In this document: positions 8,629-17,683 of the stretch, piece by piece
Layout of the letters: each line of letters opens with the position of its first letter
Numbering within the stretch: position 1 is the first letter of the stretch
NCBI GenBank assembly: GCA_024404095.1
Contig: JAKSQO010000030.1
Location: 1-37,720, forward strand
DNA length: 37,720 bases
Source: Clostridia bacterium
Lineage (GTDB): Bacteria; Bacillota; Clostridia; Oscillospirales; Acutalibacteraceae
Direction: 5' to 3'
Position numbers and translations under genes: made by a program
Notes under the pieces: generated by a model
Database searches by the model: none
Told to the model about the DNA's origin: nothing
The model's input: the letters and a program-made list of their open reading frames with translations, nothing else

Positions 8629-11163
8629 TCAGTTTATTTTTTCAAAGCTTTCCAGCGGTCGGTCAATGTTTTCAATTACATATTCGTGTTCTGCGACAGT
8701 TTTGAAAATTATGTCACCGTCGGTTTCTGTGAAATCAACTTTTTCATTAGTCTCAAGATTACGAACAGACACCTTTTCTCCGAACACATTCATAAATCGG
8801 CACTCGTTTCCGCGTAAGCTTCGTATAATTGCATATGCAGGCTTTTGGTTGCGCATTTCGGCGGAAACAAGGAAAGCACCCCTCGCTCTTAATGAGAAGA
8901 ATGCCGCATCGCCGATATCCTCGGGATAGGCGGGGAAGATTCTTATAACTTCTCCCTGCGACTGTAAAAGCATTTCGGTTATGACCTCGCTGAGATAAGC
9001 TCCGCCCTTATCGACAAAGAACGAGTGCTGTCCGTCAGGCTTCATCTCATTGCTTTCGTCATAGTCGCAGGCATCTGAGCGGTTAAGATTGCCGCCCTCT
9101 CTGCATTTTGGCAGAAGCTCTAACGCAAGGCGGGCATAATCCTTGTCACCCATTCTCAGACGTGAAAGGATACCGTATGACATATCCCACGGCATTTTGT
9201 TTTTGTCCACAAATTTTTCAACTGACTTTGCCGCAGCCGCTTTCATCTCATCACTTCCACGCCATTTATCAACCTCATCCGTGATGCATATGGGACACAA
9301 GTCCGAAACAGGCGGATTGCCGTAAACGATAGAAATATCATCAATGTCTTCGGCGGTTTTCCATGTTCCGTCAGGCCAGAGAGCGTAATCCTTACGCAGA
9401 GCGGAGACATCATTGCGCCACTCTGCCGCAAGCTCTGCATCAATACCGAGGATTTCAGCTGATTCAGCCGCACGACTCAATATAAATTTAAATAGCGCAA
9501 GGTCGATAAGTGAATTCGTCATAAATTCATTGGAAAGACCGGGGCAGGCAACACATTCCTGTGAGCGTGACGGGAAAATATATTTTTCACCGTTTTCATC
9601 AGTAAGCAGGTAATCATGATAGAAGAGTGCCGCTTGTTTCAAAATCGGATAACCGACATTGAGCAGATACTCTTTATCGCCTGTGAAGTCATAATAATCC
9701 CATGCATATTTGACGGTTTCGCCTGTGGTGGAGATGTTCATTATAGTACCGTTGAGAAATGCTGACGAAGCTATAACCGTACCTGTGCCGGAAATAGCGT
9801 GAGGATAAGCAGTACCTCTGCAATTATAAAAATCCGAAGCGTATTTCTGAAGCTTTTCCTTTGCGTCAAAACAGAGCCTGAACCACGGTTCAAGCAACTC
9901 GGCATGGTTTGTTGCAAGCAGACCGAGATTTGTTTTCGGCTGCTCGTAGGTCAGAATATGGTGTCCCCAGTTTACATAGCTGGACTGAAACCATGGCGCA
10001 ACATAACCTGCCGCGAACTTTGACGGTCTTCTTGCGCTCATAGCCTCATAGATTCCCCAGTACCATGGCATTGAATATTCGATTTTTGGCAATCTTATCC
10101 ACGAACGGTTTGTGTCATGGGATGTAAGCTGTGAAGTGTTCAGCAGAACGTGAACTGTGTTTCTTGCAAAAGCCGATTCAAGCCTTCTTTTTGCCTCGGC
10201 GTATGTATCCTCTGCATCATGTGTGCTGACAACAGTAAGAAGAATTTCAAAGCTTTTACCAAACCTTCCTGTACCCATAACCGAGTATCCGATGTCTGAA
10301 AGCCTGATTTCTCCGCCACCGACTCTTGCCATTACAGTATAATGGACATCGGGGGAATTGGTCGGGTTTTCGCCTGCTCTCAGACGCATATTAAATCCGA
10401 AGTAATCACCGTCAGTAAAGCAGACGGGTGAATAATATTTATCAATTTCTTTTTCGTATCCGTCTATAAGCTCAAATCTTCTGCCAAAGGTGAGCACCGC
10501 AGGTACTTCCATAGGATCCCGTGTCAGTTCAAAACGTACCGTACCGAGAGCCTGTCTCGGACTTGAATCAGAAGCCGAAACGGAAATGCGCATAACCTCA
10601 TCAACTCGGCTGACATTTGCGGTTACGAGATAATCCTGTCCGAAGATGCTGCCGTTCTGATTGTCACAGGAAAAATACTGCTTCGCAACAGCGGTGGAAA
10701 TGTCAAGCTCCTCGCGAATATTGCAGCCGAATCCTCCACTCAGAAGGTGGAGCGTAAGTCTGGCGGCAGATGTCTGAATCGGAAGATTTACTCTGCGATT
10801 TGAAGCTTCAAACATATCAAGCTTTATTGTTTCATCTCCGTCAGAGACCTTCTTCCTTACATTTTCAATTCCGCCGTCAGGGTAGCACGGCTCGGGAGCT
10901 TCAAAGTCATCCCACCACAAATCGTTTTTTGCGATATTAAATGTAAGATTATCCGGCAAGCCGTGCATGGATGCACCAAAATCGCCGTTGCCAATCGGCA
11001 TACCCGAACGAAAATCTCTTGCTGTTCCCTTACGCACAAAGCTGTGCTTTGCCGCTTCGGCTTTGCCGTTTGTATTTATTCTCATTCTGTCGGGCTGCAT
11101 TGTTTCGTTGGGCATATTCGGAAGCAGACCGCAGCACGGATCTTTACGAAATTTTTTATTCAT
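8629..11163 (-). CDS. GH95-like glycoside hydrolase (alpha/alpha barrel)
   Basis: An 844-residue protein resembling GH95 enzymes (alpha-L-fucosidase or alpha-L-galactosidase). The N-terminal domain has the family pattern MPIGNGDFGASMHG at about 55-68 followed by AKNDLWWDD. The middle is the helical barrel (WGHHILTYEQPKTNLGLLATNH, AWDYYDFTGDKEYLLNVGYPILKQAALFYHDYL). The C-terminus carries LLQSQGEVIRIFPAYPEDIGD and LRARGAFLVSAE, the beta-sandwich signature of GH95. Similarity is clear in layout but divergent in detail, so specificity should not be assumed. There is no signal peptide, implying cytoplasmic action on imported oligosaccharide. It starts 12 bases after the symporter gene, with AAGGTGA upstream. 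Confidence 0.7.
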   Translation of the reverse strand: MNKKFRKDPCCGLLPNMPNETMQPDRMRINTNGKAEAAKHSFVRKGTARDFRSGMPIGNGDFGASMHGLPDNLTFNIAKNDLWWDDFEAPEPCYPDGGIENVRKKVSDGDETIKLDMFEASNRRVNLPIQTSAARLTLHLLSGGFGCNIREELDISTAVAKQYFSCDNQNGSIFGQDYLVTANVSRVDEVMRISVSASDSSPRQALGTVRFELTRDPMEVPAVLTFGRRFELIDGYEKEIDKYYSPVCFTDGDYFGFNMRLRAGENPTNSPDVHYTVMARVGGGEIRLSDIGYSVMGTGRFGKSFEILLTVVSTHDAEDTYAEAKRRLESAFARNTVHVLLNTSQLTSHDTNRSWIRLPKIEYSMPWYWGIYEAMSARRPSKFAAGYVAPWFQSSYVNWGHHILTYEQPKTNLGLLATNHAELLEPWFRLCFDAKEKLQKYASDFYNCRGTAYPHAISGTGTVIASSAFLNGTIMNISTTGETVKYAWDYYDFTGDKEYLLNVGYPILKQAALFYHDYLLTDENGEKYIFPSRSQECVACPGLSNEFMTNSLIDLALFKFILSRAAESAEILGIDAELAAEWRNDVSALRKDYALWPDGTWKTAEDIDDISIVYGNPPVSDLCPICITDEVDKWRGSDEMKAAAAKSVEKFVDKNKMPWDMSYGILSRLRMGDKDYARLALELLPKCREGGNLNRSDACDYDESNEMKPDGQHSFFVDKGGAYLSEVITEMLLQSQGEVIRIFPAYPEDIGDAAFFSLRARGAFLVSAEMRNQKPAYAIIRSLRGNECRFMNVFGEKVSVRNLETNEKVDFTETDGDIIFKTVAEHEYVIENIDRPLESFEKIN

Positions 11164-11175
11164 CTGTATTCACCT

Positions 11176-12786
11176 TTATTCTTTATCTTCGGACGCAAGC
11201 ATTTCTGTCAGTTCATCAATCTCATCAGGCTCATCAGCTTCCTGACTTGCGATAAGCGCACGTCTTTCGTTTAGAGCAATATACATTTTTTCTCTCTTTT
11301 CGCCCTCGAGATCGTAGAAAAAGTACGGAATGATTCTGATAAATGTCGGAAGCAGATTGATGCCGTTTGACAGGAAGAAAACTTTTTGATATACCTGTTT
11401 GCTGCCCTGTGACCACGGCGTCATGGGAATGGTTGGGTCATAGCCCGACCACTTGAAAAGCTGAACTGTCAGCAAAGCGTTGAGCGGTGACGTTATTTTT
11501 GAAATAAGTCCTGTCAGAAGACCGATTGTACCGTCAGGTCGCTCACCTGTAACATATTCTGTATAGTCATTGATTTCTCGTCCGATTTCCGCCTCGAATA
11601 CACCTCCGGGGCCGTTGTTGATTGCGTTGATGCCGTAGAATAACGCATAAACGGGAATGATAACCCATTTTTTATCAATAAACGGACAACCGATTGCAAC
11701 CATGCCGATACAGCAGAAAAGATCCCACATACTAAGCCAGATAACTGCCTTCTTGTTGTTGTTTTTGAATATCTTCTGGAATTTCGGAATGAAAGTTACG
11801 CTGAGGTAGTTGAAAATATTGTTTGGCAGATAAGCAAAGAATGTCGGAATCACGCCGCCGAAAATTTCCTGCTGTGTGACAACATCCCACTTGTAACCGC
11901 CGTTAGCCCACCAGCTGACTGAGAAACTGGCAATAAAGTTACGCAGAGCATACTTGTTTTTCAAAATATAAAAAAGTGTTTTTGCTGTCGGGGCGGGCTT
12001 CGACTGAAGAATAATTCTTTCCTTGCAGTTTATTGCCATCGCAATATTTCCGACTGCGCCGATAATTGCCGCAATGAATGCCAGCCCTGAGAAAACTGTG
12101 CTCATGGGAAGATTGATGTAACCCTTGTTATTAAGCTCCATAAGCGGAACAACGATAACCGAAACTAACTGAGAACCTGTGAATCCGAGATAGTTCTGAA
12201 CAAGACCGACATTGATACGGTCTTTCGGATTTGCTGTCTGAAGAGACAGAAGGTTACCTCGCGGAATGCTGTAAATTGTGCTGAATGTTTCCTGAATAAA
12301 CAGGGCAATGAAAACAAAAATTATTTTTTTCGGGTCATTGCCCGGGGTGTCTCCGAAGAACATTGCGCCGCTGTATAGAAGTACGGTGCTGAAAAAGTAC
12401 GGTATTGCCGTAAATATGATATACGGACGGGCCTTGCCCCAACGGGTTCTTGTGCGGTCATATGCAATGCCCATAAGCGGATTGTTCAGAACGTCATAGA
12501 TACCGATAAGGGTAAGTATGAGCGTAACATAAACCATATCAATTTTAAGAACATTTACAAAATACAGCATTCTGTATTGCTCGAGCGCAGTGACAACACG
12601 TGTTGCAAACTCGCCAATTGCAGGAAAAACCATTTCTTTTGGAGTAAGAACAGGTGTATGAAACATTCTTGTGGCAATATTGCTGTATTTATTAAGTTTT
12701 CTTTTATCGAGAGTTGCCGCCGAATTATCTTCCGCACCGACAACTTTATCAACTATATTTTTTACACCGTTTTTATTTTCACTCAT
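11176..12786 (-). CDS. GPH-family sugar:cation symporter (MFS)
   Basis: A 536-residue membrane protein of the glycoside-pentoside-hexuronide:cation symporter family (MelB/XynP/UidB relatives) in the major facilitator superfamily. The family signature is visible after the second membrane segment: NPLMGIAYDRTRTRWGKARP. About twelve hydrophobic segments follow. The N-terminal extension of about 50 residues and a charged acidic C-terminus (EADEPDEIDELTEM) are somewhat longer than usual. It should import a glycoside or oligosaccharide with Na+ or H+. It lies between the AraC regulator and the glycosidases, the standard layout of an inducible sugar utilisation operon. AGGTGA precedes the start. Confidence 0.88.
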   Translation of the reverse strand: MSENKNGVKNIVDKVVGAEDNSAATLDKRKLNKYSNIATRMFHTPVLTPKEMVFPAIGEFATRVVTALEQYRMLYFVNVLKIDMVYVTLILTLIGIYDVLNNPLMGIAYDRTRTRWGKARPYIIFTAIPYFFSTVLLYSGAMFFGDTPGNDPKKIIFVFIALFIQETFSTIYSIPRGNLLSLQTANPKDRINVGLVQNYLGFTGSQLVSVIVVPLMELNNKGYINLPMSTVFSGLAFIAAIIGAVGNIAMAINCKERIILQSKPAPTAKTLFYILKNKYALRNFIASFSVSWWANGGYKWDVVTQQEIFGGVIPTFFAYLPNNIFNYLSVTFIPKFQKIFKNNNKKAVIWLSMWDLFCCIGMVAIGCPFIDKKWVIIPVYALFYGINAINNGPGGVFEAEIGREINDYTEYVTGERPDGTIGLLTGLISKITSPLNALLTVQLFKWSGYDPTIPMTPWSQGSKQVYQKVFFLSNGINLLPTFIRIIPYFFYDLEGEKREKMYIALNERRALIASQEADEPDEIDELTEMLASEDKE

Positions 12787-12825
12787 TTTACAGTCACCTC
12801 ACAGCTTGCTTTGCAGTTACTATCT

Positions 12826-12909
12826 TCAAAAAGTGCAGAAACGGAAAAATACTGTGTTTTGCCATAGCAGTATTACCGCTTTTTTACCGCACTCAGGACA
12901 ATTTGCCAT
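12826..12909 (-). CDS. Putative 27-residue CPxC peptide
   Basis: An ATG at 12909 follows an excellent ribosome binding site (GAGGAG, spacing six) and starts MANCPECGKKAVILLWQN, ending at a TGA at 12826 after 27 residues. The CPECG half-knuckle is typical of tiny zinc ribbons, but the partner Cys pair is missing; only one more Cys (near the end) is present. It begins 18 bases after the AraC stop and ends 39 bases before the symporter start. It could be a real micropeptide, a leader peptide coupling regulator and transporter translation, or the remnant of a longer zinc-ribbon gene. No homology was checked. Confidence 0.4.
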   Translation of the reverse strand: MANCPECGKKAVILLWQNTVFFRFCTF

Positions 12910-12927
12910 ATATGCTCCTCCTCGGAA

Positions 12928-13782
12928 TCAAACCATTTTGTTTGTTAGCTCTTTTCTGTATTTTGCAGGTGTTACGTTATAAATTTTCTTAAAATGGTTT
13001 ATATAGTTGCCGGTACATTCCCAACCCATTTTCTGTGAAATTTCATTAACCGACATATCTGTCTGAAGCAGGAGAGTAAGCGAATCGTAAATTCGTCGTT
13101 CAATTATGTACTGCTCAATGCTTTTGCCGAAATGCTCCTTGAAAAGTCGATTCAGGTAATCGGGTGTGTAGCCAACTTCTCGTGCAGTTTCGGAAATATT
13201 GGTTTTACCCGAAAAATTATGCTGTAAATTGATGAGAAGCTTTGTAAGACATTCCGGTAACGGCTTTTCTTTTTCAAACGACTTTTTGACATAAAGTCCG
13301 ATAAGACTGCACGCAACAATGCGTATAACGGATTTATAAACTTCGTAATCCTTTGCCATAGCGTACAGATATGAAAAATCAATGCTTTCCTCAAACGATT
13401 TCAGTTCACTTTCACTCAGATGAAATGAGGGCGGATTTTTCGCTGTCATAATTCTTACAAAAAGTGTGGGCGAGATATAATCGCAAGCTTCCTTAAAAAG
13501 CTTGGGCTCAATATAAATATCACAGCAAATGTGCTCGGCGCTTTCATCAATCGGGTATGCGGCATGGTAATCCTGAGGACGAAGAATTACAACATCTCCA
13601 ACCTCGGGCCTGAACGATATGCCGTTAACCGTATGGATAAAATTGTTTTTTATCGTAATCACGGTTTCAAAATGCTCGTGCCTCTCAAGCGGGATTTTCA
13701 TGCCCTTATTGCGGGCGATGTAGTAACCTTCAAATGTATTACGACTAATCACCTGTATTTCCTGATAAGGCTCATTTTTCAT
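12928..13782 (-). CDS. AraC-family transcriptional regulator (cupin sensor plus HTH)
   Basis: A 284-residue regulator with the usual two parts. Residues about 25-95 look like the AraC-type cupin that binds a sugar (PLERHEHFETVITIKN, VGDVVILRPQDYHAAYP). Residues about 185-282 are the double helix-turn-helix: NISETAREVGYTPDYLNRLFKEHFG, then SVNEISQKMGWECTGNYINHFKKIYNVTPAKYRKEL. The start follows TTGGAGG. It is the first gene of the minus-strand glycan cluster and is most likely its activator, responding to the imported sugar. Whether it is transcribed with the whole cluster or has its own unit cannot be told from sequence. Confidence 0.9.
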   Translation of the reverse strand: MKNEPYQEIQVISRNTFEGYYIARNKGMKIPLERHEHFETVITIKNNFIHTVNGISFRPEVGDVVILRPQDYHAAYPIDESAEHICCDIYIEPKLFKEACDYISPTLFVRIMTAKNPPSFHLSESELKSFEESIDFSYLYAMAKDYEVYKSVIRIVACSLIGLYVKKSFEKEKPLPECLTKLLINLQHNFSGKTNISETAREVGYTPDYLNRLFKEHFGKSIEQYIIERRIYDSLTLLLQTDMSVNEISQKMGWECTGNYINHFKKIYNVTPAKYRKELTNKMV

Positions 13783-14035
13783 ACCGATACCTCCAAATTA
13801 GCAGATTGCTTATTATCTGAAATATCCTACTTAAAAAACTATAACATATTAAATATTTTCTTTCAATTGTTATTGCGGATTTCTATACAAATAGACGGTT
13901 TTTACAAATAATATAAGGCAAAATGTCGGAATCTGCCAATAATGAAAAACAGGTATCCGGATATTCCGTCAATAGTGTATTCTTCGAGAGAAAAGAACGT
14001 GTCTGTTGCATTTATTTCAGAGTGGAAAAAGCTAA

Positions 14036-14077
14036 AGGGATTTAAGGCTTCAACTCGAGAATAAACCTTAAATCCCT
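14036..14077 (-). terminator. Perfect 12-base inverted repeat, probable terminator of the DMT gene
   Basis: AGGGATTTAAGG and CCTTAAATCCCT pair perfectly around an 18-base loop. On the minus strand a TTTTT run follows the stem within a few bases, and the element lies about 80 bases past the stop of the DMT transporter. Confidence 0.6.
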
Positions 14078-14109
14078 GATTTTAATATAATCAACAAAAA
14101 ATATTTTTT

Positions 14110-14133
14110 GCGTTTTTCTTTCAAAGAAAACGC
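14110..14133. terminator. Hairpin just after the DMT transporter
   Basis: GCGTTTT-T-CTTT pairs with AAAGAAAACGC with one bulged base. It lies 24 bases past the DMT stop. The adjacent TTTT tract is on the plus-strand side, while the minus-strand T tract is about nine bases away, so direction of action is unclear. Confidence 0.4.
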
Positions 14134-14156
14134 TTTTGTATAGGATAAAACTGTGT

Positions 14157-15008
14157 TTACAGATTTAAGAACACCAACGCAAGCACACCCATAACTACAC
14201 CGAGAATTTGGCGTTTCATATATTTTTCTTTAAACAGTACAGTTGCGGACAAAAATGAAACAACTATATTCATTCCGGAGCAGACAGGCGAAACAATAGA
14301 AAGGGGCAGCAGATTGTTTACGACAATAGCTAACAGGTTGTTGATTCCGTTTGCGACTCCGGCTGTACCTGCATAGGGGATGCCATAGCGTAGTATTTCT
14401 TTAAGCTGTTTGCGATCTTTAAGTATACCGCCAATCAGCAGTACGGACGCTGAAACAGAAAGTCCGATAATCATAAATTCGTTGTTGCATTCGTTATTAA
14501 ATCTGAGCTGCTGCATTTTTTGGATAATGGCAAGCAGTCCGTTGCCCAACATAACAATTATAATAGAAATTAACCATTTAACAGAGAATTTGTTTTCTTT
14601 TTCGTCTTTGTTTCCTCTTACAAAAAAGAGTGAAGTCATCAACAACGCGAACCCGATGCAAGTGAATACCGAAACTGACTCGTGAAGAAATATTATTCCG
14701 AATAATATCGGGAAAATCAATGAATATGAAATGATAAGCATTGAAAGTGTAAATGAACCGCACGAAAGAGCAACAAATGTCAGAAAATATGCAATACAAT
14801 ATATGAATCCGTAAGCAATGGCATAAGGAAACATATCTGTTGAAAATCTGAGTCCGTTTTTATCTGAAACAAAGAAGAAAGCTAACGCAAAAAGAGAAAG
14901 AATCCCCGTAAAAAACATACCACCCGCTGAATGCTTTGCGTTATATTTTTTAATCATAACGCCTTCGCTGATATTAGCAACTGATTTTAAGATAATTAAA
15001 AGATAACC
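14157..15008 (-). CDS. EamA/DMT-superfamily transporter
   Basis: A 283-residue membrane protein with about ten hydrophobic segments arranged as two five-helix halves, the drug/metabolite transporter (EamA) pattern. Typical pieces are the FVALSCGSFTLSMLIISYSL segment at the end of the first half, FLHESVSVFTCIGFALLMTSL, and near the end ATVLFKEKYMKRQILGVVMGVLAL. The longer frame begins at 15071, but the ATG at 15008 (MGYLLIILKS) is preferred since TGGAG lies about ten bases before it and the first helix starts there. The substrate is unknown. It follows the GH43 gene by about 120 bases and may share its transcript, so sugar or metabolite export/import is possible. Confidence 0.8.
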   Translation of the reverse strand, partial: GYLLIILKSVANISEGVMIKKYNAKHSAGGMFFTGILSLFALAFFFVSDKNGLRFSTDMFPYAIAYGFIYCIAYFLTFVALSCGSFTLSMLIISYSLIFPILFGIIFLHESVSVFTCIGFALLMTSLFFVRGNKDEKENKFSVKWLISIIIVMLGNGLLAIIQKMQQLRFNNECNNEFMIIGLSVSASVLLIGGILKDRKQLKEILRYGIPYAGTAGVANGINNLLAIVVNNLLPLSIVSPVCSGMNIVVSFLSATVLFKEKYMKRQILGVVMGVLALVFLNL

Positions 15009-15129
15009 CATAGTAAAATATACTCCAAAAAAATAATTACCAATCTTTGTGTATAACAGTTTTAAAATCAATGTAAATATAGTTGAAACACAAAAACGGA
15101 TGGGATATTACAAGGAAATACAAAACTTT

Positions 15130-17397
15130 TTAATCGTTGATTTCTCCGGACGGATACGGAATATCGGTTTCGTATCCTGTTGGGGAGTCCTTTAGCAGAT
15201 AACCGAATACGTCTGAATTTACCTTTTGCAGATTCAGATACCTCGGTGCATAAGTCACACTCGGATTTGTTTGTTTCAATCCATGGTAAGCACACCAAAG
15301 CTCAGTTCCGTCGGGAGAATAAAAGAACGATGCGTGTCCGGGACCGTAAACCCCGTTACCCTTGACAAACAACGGCTCTGATGATTTTTTCCAGGACTTT
15401 TTATTACACATTTCTCCGCCCTGATACTCGAGTATTCCTAAACAATAATCATCTGACCAGCATCCGTTGCCCGAATAGATGATGAACAAGTGCGTTCCGC
15501 TCTTTACAAAAAACGCTCCCTCGTTTATCGCATTTTTACCCTTATAAGGCGCAACGAGCTCCCAGTCATATTCTGCTTTTGATATAACAGCGGATTTCTT
15601 GCCGAGAGTCCAAGGATTTTTAAGCTCCTGAATAACAAGATACTGTGCGCCTGCGCCAACCTTTCTTTCACAACAGGAATAGCAGATATACTGCTTGCCG
15701 TTTCTGTCAGTATATACAGTTGGGTCTATGGCGTAAAGGTCATCGTCAAGCAAACCCTTGAATATAAATCCGTCAAAAGGATTTTCGGTTTTTGATTCCA
15801 TGACAAACAGCCGTTTTTCACCGCTGCCCTGCTGTGCTGTGCCGCTTGTGTAAATATACCATTTGCCGTTTGGAGCTTTATGCATTTCAGGTGCCCATAC
15901 ATCACCGTAAATGCCGTTTTCGCCGTCGGCACTGAATACAACAACAGAATCGTTGTCGGAAAGAAGCTTTGCGGCGTGTCGGCTGCGGTAGATTTCAAGT
16001 CTGTTGACACAGGTGAACAGCAAATAATAATAACCTGTGTCAGAGTCATATGTCACGAACGGGTCGGGAGCATCTCTGTCGGCTATCACATTGCGAAAAG
16101 TTTTGGTATTATCAGGTTCAACCTCGTGTGTAATGCTTTTTGTTTTTATTTCTGCGTTCGGGTCAAGAGCTTTCAGATATTCCTCACAGTCCGAGAATTT
16201 TACCTCTTTGGTAAGCATACTGTCCTCATACTGAATATATGTATTGGAATCCATTACCGGAAGTGTGCCTGCCGTGCTTTCAATAATAAACATTGAATAT
16301 TCCGAGCCGTCAAGAATATTATTTGAAATAACAAAATTCTTTGCTTTGTGTTCATGGTTACTCCATGAATTTATGTGAGCTGTATAACCGGGGTCACGTC
16401 GCTGTACTCCCCAGCCTTTTCCGGCATCGCGGAAAGTATTTGAGTCAATAAGAATATTTTTGAACAGTCCTCCTGTGCCGTTGAAATATTCAAATGAATA
16501 TGTGCATTTTTCAATTACATTGTTTCTGAATGTAATATTTTTCATTTTTGAATCAGTGTTTGACTGGAATGTTATACCTGCGTCATAAATCTGATAGATA
16601 TGGCAGTTTTCAACCAGTACATTATTTGAATCAGCCCAGAATTCAATGCCGTTGCCGTATCTTACAACATGGTCAAGACCCGGCTGTATTGAACCGCCTG
16701 TCCAGCCGATTTCGCAGTTTCTGACAGTAACATTTATTTTGCCGCCCTTTATTCCGTGAGCACCACCGTAAAGCACTCGTATTCCGTCAACGGTTACACC
16801 CTTTGCAAGAGATATAACAGGATTACACAGAGCAAACTCAATTTCATTGAATCGTTCGGAAGGATTCTGCTCACTGTAAAGATAAACTTTGTTATCGTTT
16901 GTATTGTGCCAGAAAGAAAGGTCGGATTTCAGCTCTTCTACCGAGCCTTTGAAGCCGAATATTCCCGTTATCTGCTTTAAACCGACCGCTTCGCCTGCGT
17001 TAAAAATAATGTTGCCCACATCGACTGTAAAGATTTCATCAAACATCCATACATTCGGAACGTCGGTTTCAATCCATTTTGTCTTGTCAGCGGCATCGGC
17101 AGAGCCTAAAAATGTTGGCTTTTCACCCTCACCGTATGCTGCGTATGTAACACCTTTCTGACAGAAAAGCTGACCTCTGTACTCGCTTCCGCAGGCAATA
17201 TAAACGGTGTTGCCTGATTTAAGTCTAATACTGTTAAGCTTATCGAGAGATTGCAAAGGTTCTTCAATGCTTTTGCCGCTGTTGGAATCAGAGCCGTTAA
17301 CCGAATCAAAATAGTAAACCGCTTTCCACGGCATCATTCCCGAAAAAAACGAAAAGATAATAGAAAACGCTGTAACGATTGAAGTTATAAATTTCAT
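15130..17397 (-). CDS. Secreted two-domain enzyme: right-handed beta-helix plus GH43
   Basis: A 755-residue exported protein with a hydrophobic N-terminal segment. Residues about 28-420 form a right-handed parallel beta-helix (YYFDSVNGSDSNSGK start; repeated strands such as NVTVRNCEIGWTGG, NVLVENCHIYQIYDAGITF and KNITFRNNVIEKC), as in polysaccharide lyases. Residues about 435-755 form a GH43 five-bladed propeller, with the three acidic residues in place: Asp445 (RDAPDPFV), Asp558 (AIDPTV) and Glu626 (INEGAFF), plus WAPEMHKAPNGKWYIYTSG. GH43 members act as arabinofuranosidases or xylosidases. The ATG at 17397 is chosen because GGGGAGC precedes it. The fusion suggests attack on arabinan- or pectin-like glycans at the cell surface. 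Confidence 0.82.
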   Translation of the reverse strand: MKFITSIVTAFSIIFSFFSGMMPWKAVYYFDSVNGSDSNSGKSIEEPLQSLDKLNSIRLKSGNTVYIACGSEYRGQLFCQKGVTYAAYGEGEKPTFLGSADAADKTKWIETDVPNVWMFDEIFTVDVGNIIFNAGEAVGLKQITGIFGFKGSVEELKSDLSFWHNTNDNKVYLYSEQNPSERFNEIEFALCNPVISLAKGVTVDGIRVLYGGAHGIKGGKINVTVRNCEIGWTGGSIQPGLDHVVRYGNGIEFWADSNNVLVENCHIYQIYDAGITFQSNTDSKMKNITFRNNVIEKCTYSFEYFNGTGGLFKNILIDSNTFRDAGKGWGVQRRDPGYTAHINSWSNHEHKAKNFVISNNILDGSEYSMFIIESTAGTLPVMDSNTYIQYEDSMLTKEVKFSDCEEYLKALDPNAEIKTKSITHEVEPDNTKTFRNVIADRDAPDPFVTYDSDTGYYYLLFTCVNRLEIYRSRHAAKLLSDNDSVVVFSADGENGIYGDVWAPEMHKAPNGKWYIYTSGTAQQGSGEKRLFVMESKTENPFDGFIFKGLLDDDLYAIDPTVYTDRNGKQYICYSCCERKVGAGAQYLVIQELKNPWTLGKKSAVISKAEYDWELVAPYKGKNAINEGAFFVKSGTHLFIIYSGNGCWSDDYCLGILEYQGGEMCNKKSWKKSSEPLFVKGNGVYGPGHASFFYSPDGTELWCAYHGLKQTNPSVTYAPRYLNLQKVNSDVFGYLLKDSPTGYETDIPYPSGEIND

Positions 17398-17610
17398 AAA
17401 ACAGCTCCCCGACAATTAAATTTTGAATTACTTAAACAGATAGTAACATAGTTTTTAAAATTTTTCAACAGACTGTGATATGATAACCCTGAAACAATGA
17501 GTTGCCTGATACTTAAGCCATTGAAAACTAAGGAATCCTACCGACTGTTATTTCGGAAAATCTGCATCCGTCAAAAGAAAACTCGTAAAGTAATTATATT
17601 TTAAAGATAC
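17398..17610. other. Divergent intergenic region
   Basis: About 210 AT-rich bases between the divergent GH43 gene and the TetR promoter. I see no gene in it. It should hold the GH43 promoter on the minus strand, but no convincing hexamer pair was assigned. Confidence 0.4.
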
Positions 17611-17639
17611 TTGACAAGTGACCAATTGGTCGCTATAAT
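17611..17639 (+). promoter_or_regulatory. Perfect sigma-A promoter of the tetR gene
   Basis: TTGACA at 17611-17616 and TATAAT at 17634-17639 are separated by exactly 17 bases: a full consensus promoter. The spacer is filled by the operator palindrome, so repression by occlusion of RNA polymerase is expected. Confidence 0.85.
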
Positions 17640-17659
17640 GTGAATGTGTCCAGTTGGTC
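17620..17659 (+). promoter_or_regulatory. Two probable TetR operator sites
   Basis: GACCAATTGGTC at 17620-17631 is a perfect 12-base palindrome inside the promoter spacer. A near copy, GTCCAGTTGGTC, lies at 17648-17659 just past the -10 box, 28 bases centre to centre. The position directly upstream of the tetR gene implies autorepression. Palindromes with a CCAATTGG-type core are common for TetR-family operators. Confidence 0.7.
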
Positions 17660-17683
17660 GCACTGTACTACAAGGAGGTTACT

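Larger units (their letters stand above)
13783..14156. other. Intergenic region holding two inverted repeats
   Basis: No gene of reasonable quality is seen in these 374 bases. The right half holds the two inverted repeats listed separately; the left half is AT-rich and should hold the promoter of the AraC gene, although no convincing -35/-10 pair could be assigned. Confidence 0.5.

Noticed and set aside
8420..8929. A 169-codon plus-strand frame across two glycan genes
   Set aside because: It crosses the boundary of two recognised minus-strand genes and has an odd composition; a shadow frame.
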